Part shown: positions 6,896 through 10,623 of the stretch, one piece after another | How positions within the stretch are numbered: the stretch's first letter is position 1 | Layout of the letters: every line of letters starts with the position of its first letter | Assembly: GCA_947632745.1 (NCBI GenBank) | Contig: CANRQH010000045.1 | Span: forward strand, 1-10,623 | Source: an uncultured Clostridia bacterium | GTDB lineage: Bacteria > Bacillota > Clostridia > TANB77 > CAG-508 | Reading direction: 5' to 3' | Length of the DNA stretch: 10,623 nucleotides | Notes under the pieces: model-generated | The model's input: only the letters and a program-made list of their open reading frames with translations | Databases searched by the model: none | Told to the model about the DNA's origin: nothing | Program-made: the position numbers and the translations under genes

Positions 6896-6924
6896 TTTAT
6901 ATAAATGTTACTTTTGCCTTTAAA
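6896..6924 (-). promoter_or_regulatory. possible promoter of the cyclophilin gene
   Basis: Minus strand: TTTAAA (6919-6924), 17 bases, TATAAA (6896-6901), then about 30 bases of leader with AAGGAAGG before the ATG. The -35 matches only four of six consensus bases, and similar strings arise easily in such AT-rich DNA. Support comes from the 119-base gap after disA and from the gene having its own terminator. Confidence 0.35.
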
Positions 6925-6978
6925 TCATGTTTTTAATATATTTAAATTTTCTATATTAATTGCTACATTATTTTACAA

Positions 6979-8056
6979 TTAATTTATGATATTGTCAAAT
7001 ACAAATTGTTCTTTCATTCTTCTAAGTGATGTTTTTATATTTCTTGCTCTTACTTCTCCAATTCCCTCTACATTATCTAAATCTTCTATACTTGCATCAA
7101 TAATATGTTGAAAAGATTTAAATCCATTTACTAAGTTTTCTACAATAGTATTTGGCATCCTTGGAATTTTATTAAGTATCCTATAACCTCTAGTATAAAC
7201 ATAAGCTTCGTCAAAGTCAGATAAAATATCATATCCTAAAATTTTTGCAATATTTTGTATATCAAGTAATTCTTCATAAGATAGACTTGAAATTTCATCT
7301 ATAAGCTCTTCAGCTGTTTTATCTTCTACTATTGAATAATCTTTTATTATAGATTCTTCTTCTTTTTCTATTCCACCAATTAATTGCTCAAGTTGCATAT
7401 ATACAAGTCTTCCGTCATTTCCCAGCTCTGCTATTTCTTTTTCTATTTCATTTACAATTTGCATAACCATCTCTGCTCTTTGTATTACGTTTAATACATT
7501 TTCTAATGTTACAATATCATTAAACTCATATTCATTTAAAATATTTAATTTACTATCATAAACTTTTTTGTATTTTTCTAAAGTTTGAATTGCTTGATTT
7601 GCTTTGTTTAAAACTGCATCTGTATCTTCTAAAATGTATCTTTCATTGTCAATAAATATTGTAATTATGTTTCTTCTTTGAGATATACTAATTACAAGTT
7701 CACCAGTCTGCTTTGCTGTTCTTTCAGCAGTTCTGTGTCTGGTTCCAGTTTCAACAGTTGGAATGTTTGAAGATGGAATTAACTCTGCATTTGCAAAAAG
7801 TATTTTTTTCATATCTCCACTTAAAACAATTGCCCCATCCATTTTAGCAAGTTCATATAATTTTGATGATGTATAATCTTCGTTTATACAAAAACCTCCA
7901 TCAACTATTTTGTTTATTATTTCTTCATTATCTGTAAATAATAACAATGCTCCAGTTCTTGCCTTTAATATATTTTCTAATCCATCTCTTATTGGAGTTC
8001 CTGGAGCTATTTTTCTTAAAATTCCGAGTTATTTTATCATCAATTTTTTGTCTCAC
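6979..8056 (-). CDS. disA: DNA integrity scanning diadenylate cyclase DisA, with a 5' frameshift
   Basis: DisA makes c-di-AMP from two ATP and scans DNA for branched structures. The motifs MDGAIVLSG and GTRHRTAERTAKQTGELVIS are the DGA and RHR active-site signatures; a long helical linker and a C-terminal helix-hairpin-helix (NVEGIGEVRARNIKTSLRR) follow. The intact frame has no usual start until TTG at 7947, yet upstream in that frame the sequence still encodes ILRKIAPGTPIRDG (8022-7981), the normal DisA N-terminus, after an in-frame TAA. A GTG at 8056 with AAAGGAG upstream starts MRQKIDDKITR in another frame. Joining the two near 8024-8026 gives 358 residues, the normal family length. One extra base, probably in CGG, explains this: a real frameshift, a sequencing error, or much less likely recoding. 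It follows the thioesterase gene after 50 bases. Confidence 0.85.
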
Positions 8057-8066
8057 CTTTAAATTG

Positions 8067-8073
8067 CTCCTTT
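8067..8073 (-). promoter_or_regulatory. ribosome binding site supporting the GTG start of disA
   Basis: AAAGGAG on the minus strand, 10 bases before the GTG at 8054-8056. It supports translation beginning at this GTG, upstream of the frameshift, and not at the internal TTG at 7947, before which I see no Shine-Dalgarno and which would remove the conserved N-terminal helix. Confidence 0.6.
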
Positions 8074-8106
8074 CTGCTTTAACTATTAATTTTTTATCTA
8101 AAGTTC

Positions 8107-8832
8107 TTAACTAAGTACAATAAGCGCATGTAAAACTTCTTCATTTTCGCTTTTTATAGAAATTATATGCTTTTCCTCTTCTTTAGAATAAAAACATTTT
8201 ACTTTATCCCCTAATAATATTTGATGTTTATACATAACTCGGACATTATTTAATTCAATATTTTCATAAATTTCGTCTGGCAATGCTTCATAAGCTAAAC
8301 TTATATAATTTAGATTATGCATATGTTTATTAACATCTATATCTTTTCTTTTTACTTCATAAAGTAATTTAAGCTCTTTATTTTCTGGTTCTTTAACTTT
8401 TGAAATTTCTTTTTCTTCAAAAACTTTTTGTTCTTCTGGTTTATATAAATCTAATATTTCAGGTGTTATTTTTGTAATTTTATTTGTATTTAAATCAAAT
8501 AAAACCCATCTAGATGTTGCAATTGCAACTAATTTTCCGTTAAGAAAAACTTCAAAATCACGGTATGTATAAAATATATGCTTTTCAATTGGTCTTCCCC
8601 AAGTTTTTAGAAGTAATTTATCTCCATATTTTGGTCTTTCAAAAACTTGTAATTTCCAGTCCATTAATAGCCAAACTTTTTTCTTTTCTTCAATATCATT
8701 TACTCCATAGCCAACTGTGCTTGAATGGCTACTTGCAACTTCTTCTAAAAAACTTAAAATTGCAAAATTAGTCACTTCGTTGTCTAGACCAATGTCTTTA
8801 ACTCCAACTGTATATTCTCCTTCAAATTTCAT
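8107..8832 (-). CDS. acyl-ACP thioesterase (FatA/FatB family, double hotdog)
   Basis: 241 residues, typical of bacterial acyl-ACP thioesterases, which release free fatty acids from acyl carrier protein. The first hotdog half (about 1-130) has WLLMDWKLQVFERPKYGD and YTYRDFEV. The second half has the active-site pattern D-x-N-x-H in DIDVNKHMHNLNY (Asp166, Asn168, His170), matching plant FatB catalytic residues. The Glu usually found in the following Y-x-x-E strand appears to be Gln204 (MYKHQILLGD), so activity may differ. AGGGAG lies 5 bases before the ATG. It lies 55 bases after pgi and 50 bases before disA; no terminator is visible between them, so the three may be co-transcribed, though their functions do not obviously connect. 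Confidence 0.88.
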   Translation of the reverse strand: MKFEGEYTVGVKDIGLDNEVTNFAILSFLEEVASSHSSTVGYGVNDIEEKKKVWLLMDWKLQVFERPKYGDKLLLKTWGRPIEKHIFYTYRDFEVFLNGKLVAIATSRWVLFDLNTNKITKITPEILDLYKPEEQKVFEEKEISKVKEPENKELKLLYEVKRKDIDVNKHMHNLNYISLAYEALPDEIYENIELNNVRVMYKHQILLGDKVKCFYSKEEEKHIISIKSENEEVLHALIVLS

Positions 8833-8857
8833 GTAAACTCCCTCTATTCCTTTGGCT

Positions 8858-8883
8858 TATATTTATAGTGATCTATAAATATA
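8858..8883. repeat. 11-bp inverted repeat between pgi and the thioesterase gene
   Basis: ATATTTATAG (8859-8868) and CTATAAATAT (8873-8882) are perfect inverted copies around TGAT, and one more pair (8858 with 8883) extends the stem. No T-tract follows on the minus strand, so it is not a classical terminator. It could be an operator, an RNA processing or stability hairpin, or chance in AT-rich DNA. Confidence 0.5.
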
Positions 8884-8887
8884 TATT

Positions 8888-10198
8888 CTATTTTGTGTAT
8901 CCAGGCTTTTCAAGTAATGTAAACATGTTTTTCTTATACTCTTCTACTCCCGGTTGATTAAACGGATTAACTCCTAATAAACTTCCTGACATAGCTAGGC
9001 TAAGTTCAAAGAAATAAATTAACCCTCCTAAACTTTCTGCATCTAATTTTTCTATATTAATTAAAATATTTGGAACACCTCCAGAAACATGTGCTTTAAT
9101 TGTTCCTTCCATTGCTTTTTTGTTTACATAGTCTAAGTCTTTTCCTGCTAAATAGTTTAGTCCATCTAAATTGTCGTCATCAGAATTTATTGTAATATTT
9201 GATGCTGGCTTTTCTACACATAAAACTGTTTCAAATAAATTTCTTAAACCTTCTTGCATGTATTGACCCATAGAATGTAAATCTGTTGTTAAGTCTATTC
9301 CTGTAGGGAAAATTCCTTTATTCTCTTTTCCTTCACTTTCTCCATAAAGCTGTTTTAACCATTCTGTCATATAGTGCATTTTTGGTTCATAATTTGCAAA
9401 TACTTCTGTTGTTTTGTCTTGATTATATAAAATGTTTCGTATTACTGCGTATTGATAACATTCATTATATTTTAAATTTGCATCATTATAATTGTCTTGA
9501 GCAAGTTTTGCACCTTTCATGAGTTTTTCTATATCAATTCCAGAAACTGCTATTGGAAGAAGTCCAACAGGTGTTAATACAGAAAATCTTCCACCAACAT
9601 TATCTGGAATAACAAATGTTTCATATCCTTCTTCTTCTGATAATGTTTTTAGAGCTCCTCTTGCTTTATCTGTTGTAACATAGATTCTGCTTCTTGCTTC
9701 ATCTATTCCATATTTATTTTCTAGTATTTCTCTAAAAATTCTAAATGCAATAGCAGGTTCTGTTGTTGTTCCTGATTTTGAAATTACATTTATAGAAAAA
9801 TCTTTATCTCCTATTATTTCTATTAAATCATTTATATAATTTGGACTTAAATTGTTTCCAGCATACAAAACTAAAGTATGTTTTCTTTGTTTTAATGTTT
9901 GCATATTGTAAAATGAACTGTTTAAAGCTTCAATTACTGCTCTTGCACCTAAATATGAACCACCTATTCCTATTACAAGTAAAATATCTGAATCTTTATT
10001 TATTCTTTTAGCAGCTGTTTGAATTCTTTTAAATTCTTTTTTATCATAATTTGTTGGTAAATCTAACCATCCAACAAAATCATCTTCACTGCTACTTCTT
10101 CTGTGCAAATCTTTATGTATATTTTCTACTTGCTCTTTATATTTCATTATTTCTTTTTTATCAATTCCTGCATTTTTAAAATTAACTTTAATATCCAT
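8888..10198 (-). CDS. pgi: glucose-6-phosphate isomerase
   Basis: 436 residues, in the range of the short bacterial enzymes (about 430-450). It interconverts glucose-6-phosphate and fructose-6-phosphate in glycolysis in the cytosol. Both family signatures are present: DNVGGRFSVLTPVG in the first half and GSLLGVNPFNQPGVEEYKK near the C-terminus. The sugar-phosphate binding SIS loop is seen in VISKSGTTTEPA and the nucleotide-fold-like GIGGSYLGAR. The ATG at 10198 follows AAAGGATGA by about 7 bases. The upstream rpmA gene ends in a strong terminator, so pgi should have its own promoter; the thioesterase and disA follow closely. Confidence 0.97.
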   Translation of the reverse strand: MDIKVNFKNAGIDKKEIMKYKEQVENIHKDLHRRSSSEDDFVGWLDLPTNYDKKEFKRIQTAAKRINKDSDILLVIGIGGSYLGARAVIEALNSSFYNMQTLKQRKHTLVLYAGNNLSPNYINDLIEIIGDKDFSINVISKSGTTTEPAIAFRIFREILENKYGIDEARSRIYVTTDKARGALKTLSEEEGYETFVIPDNVGGRFSVLTPVGLLPIAVSGIDIEKLMKGAKLAQDNYNDANLKYNECYQYAVIRNILYNQDKTTEVFANYEPKMHYMTEWLKQLYGESEGKENKGIFPTGIDLTTDLHSMGQYMQEGLRNLFETVLCVEKPASNITINSDDDNLDGLNYLAGKDLDYVNKKAMEGTIKAHVSGGVPNILINIEKLDAESLGGLIYFFELSLAMSGSLLGVNPFNQPGVEEYKKNMFTLLEKPGYTK

Positions 10199-10263
10199 TT
10201 TTATCTCATCCTTTCTAAAGGCAAAATCGGTTTTTTAAAAAAACTTTATCCTTATTTTTTCTT

Positions 10264-10292
10264 ATTCTATATCAAAATTAAAAAAAAAGCAA
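10264..10292 (-). promoter_or_regulatory. possible pgi promoter overlapping the rpmA terminator
   Basis: Minus strand: TTGCTT (10287-10292), which forms part of the terminator stem, then 17 bases and TAGAAT (10264-10269, five of six consensus bases). Transcription would start near 10257. The -35 is weak, and TTGATA at 10271-10276 is an alternative without a good -10. A promoter is expected here because of the terminator, but its exact place is uncertain. Confidence 0.3.
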
Positions 10293-10322
10293 TAACTTTG
10301 ACTAAACAAAATTATTGCTTTT
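10280..10322 (-). terminator. rho-independent terminator of rpmA
   Basis: AAAAGCAATAA (10312-10322 on the minus strand) pairs perfectly with TTATTGCTTTT (10285-10295), an 11-base stem with a 16-base loop, and a long T run (10280-10288) follows. It starts 3 bases after the rpmA stop codon. It marks the end of the ribosomal-protein transcript and separates it from pgi. Confidence 0.9.
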
Positions 10323-10325
10323 AAA

Positions 10326-10601
10326 TTAATTTGCTACTTTTTCTTCTACTACTGGATAAACACTTACCTTTTTCTTGTCTCTACCTTTTCTTTCAAATTT
10401 AACTGTTCCATCAACTAAAGAAAATAAAGTGTCATCTTTTCCAATTCCTACATTTGTTCCTGGATATATTTTTGTTCCTCTTTGTCTAACAAGAATGTTT
10501 CCTGCTAAAACATATTGTCCATCTGCTCTTTTTACTCCAAGACGTTTAGATTCACTATCTCTACCATTTCTTGTACTACCTTGACCAACGTGATGTGCCA
10601 T
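10326..10601 (-). CDS. rpmA: 50S ribosomal protein L27
   Basis: 91 residues, complete. GSTRNGRDSESKRLGVKRADGQ and GNILVRQRGTKIYPGTNVGIGKDDTLF are unmistakable L27. The protein sits near the peptidyl-transferase centre, where its N-terminus reaches the tRNA ends. Many Bacillota L27 proteins carry an N-terminal extension ending in a phenylalanine-rich site cut by the Prp protease. This one starts directly MAHHVGQGST, and an in-frame TAA (10602-10604) touches the ATG, so no such extension can exist. AAAGGAG (10611-10617) lies 9 bases upstream. rplU and possibly prp would be expected beyond the right edge. Confidence 0.98.
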   Translation of the reverse strand: MAHHVGQGSTRNGRDSESKRLGVKRADGQYVLAGNILVRQRGTKIYPGTNVGIGKDDTLFSLVDGTVKFERKGRDKKKVSVYPVVEEKVAN

Positions 10602-10623
10602 TTAATTCAACTCCTTTCGGTTT

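Noticed and set aside
6955..6983. ATTAATTG/CAATTAAT inverted repeat at the disA stop as a terminator
   Set aside because: Eight mostly A-T pairs with a 13-base loop and no T-tract afterwards; too weak.
7945..7947. TTG as the true start of a shorter DisA
   Set aside because: There is no ribosome site before it, and the upstream sequence in the same frame clearly encodes the conserved DisA N-terminal segment.
8020..8040. Programmed frameshift in disA like that of prfB
   Set aside because: No CTT-TGA type slippery stop or internal Shine-Dalgarno is present at the junction; a mutation or sequencing error is simpler.
10231..10243. T6A7 tract upstream of pgi as a terminator
   Set aside because: It is a simple A/T run without a GC-containing stem; at most it bends DNA or acts as an upstream promoter element.
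10375..10584. Plus-strand open frame across rpmA
   Set aside because: It lies wholly inside the certain L27 gene on the other strand, has no ribosome site and encodes no recognisable protein. The other plus-strand frames in the window were rejected for the same reason.

Overview
The window comes from a very AT-rich, low-GC Gram-positive chromosome. Evidence for a Bacillota/Clostridia-type lineage: strong AAAGGAG-type ribosome sites, the ireB-ruvX-DUF1292 gene order, DisA, a G5/glucosaminidase wall enzyme, and a clostridial-style membrane-anchored cyclophilin. An uncultured gut clostridium is my inference. Every supported gene lies on the minus strand, so transcription runs from high to low coordinates. 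No tRNA, rRNA, CRISPR array, transposon or phage gene was seen.

In transcription order: (1) 10601-10326 rpmA (ribosomal protein L27), closed by a strong terminator. (2) 10198-6979: pgi (glucose-6-phosphate isomerase), an acyl-ACP thioesterase, and disA (c-di-AMP synthase), whose 5' end is broken by a one-base frameshift. (3) 6859-5987: a membrane-anchored cyclophilin with its own terminator. (4) 5847-4858: a membrane-anchored G5-glucosaminidase autolysin behind a TTGACA promoter that contains a repeated TGTCAA-N5-TGTCAA box resembling a WalR site. (5) 4751 to the left edge: an apparent operon behind a clear sigma-A promoter. It encodes a small two-helix membrane protein, a 789-residue TadZ/CpaE-like protein, a membrane-anchored GAF plus degenerate GGDEF protein, then ireB, ruvX and the start of a DUF1292 gene (yrzB type).

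The most unusual part is the three-gene module at 785-4751, joined to ireB-ruvX-yrzB where alaS often sits. Its central protein combines a receiver-like N-terminus, two AT-hook motifs, four acidic PGF-type repeats with a period of about 22 residues, and a ParA/MinD-type domain that lacks both P-loop lysines. The adjacent GGDEF domain also lacks its catalytic motif. The module therefore looks like a membrane/DNA scaffold or positioning system rather than a set of enzymes. That function is inference. Its link to IreB (the PASTA-kinase substrate) and its position next to an autolysin suggest envelope or cell-cycle work.
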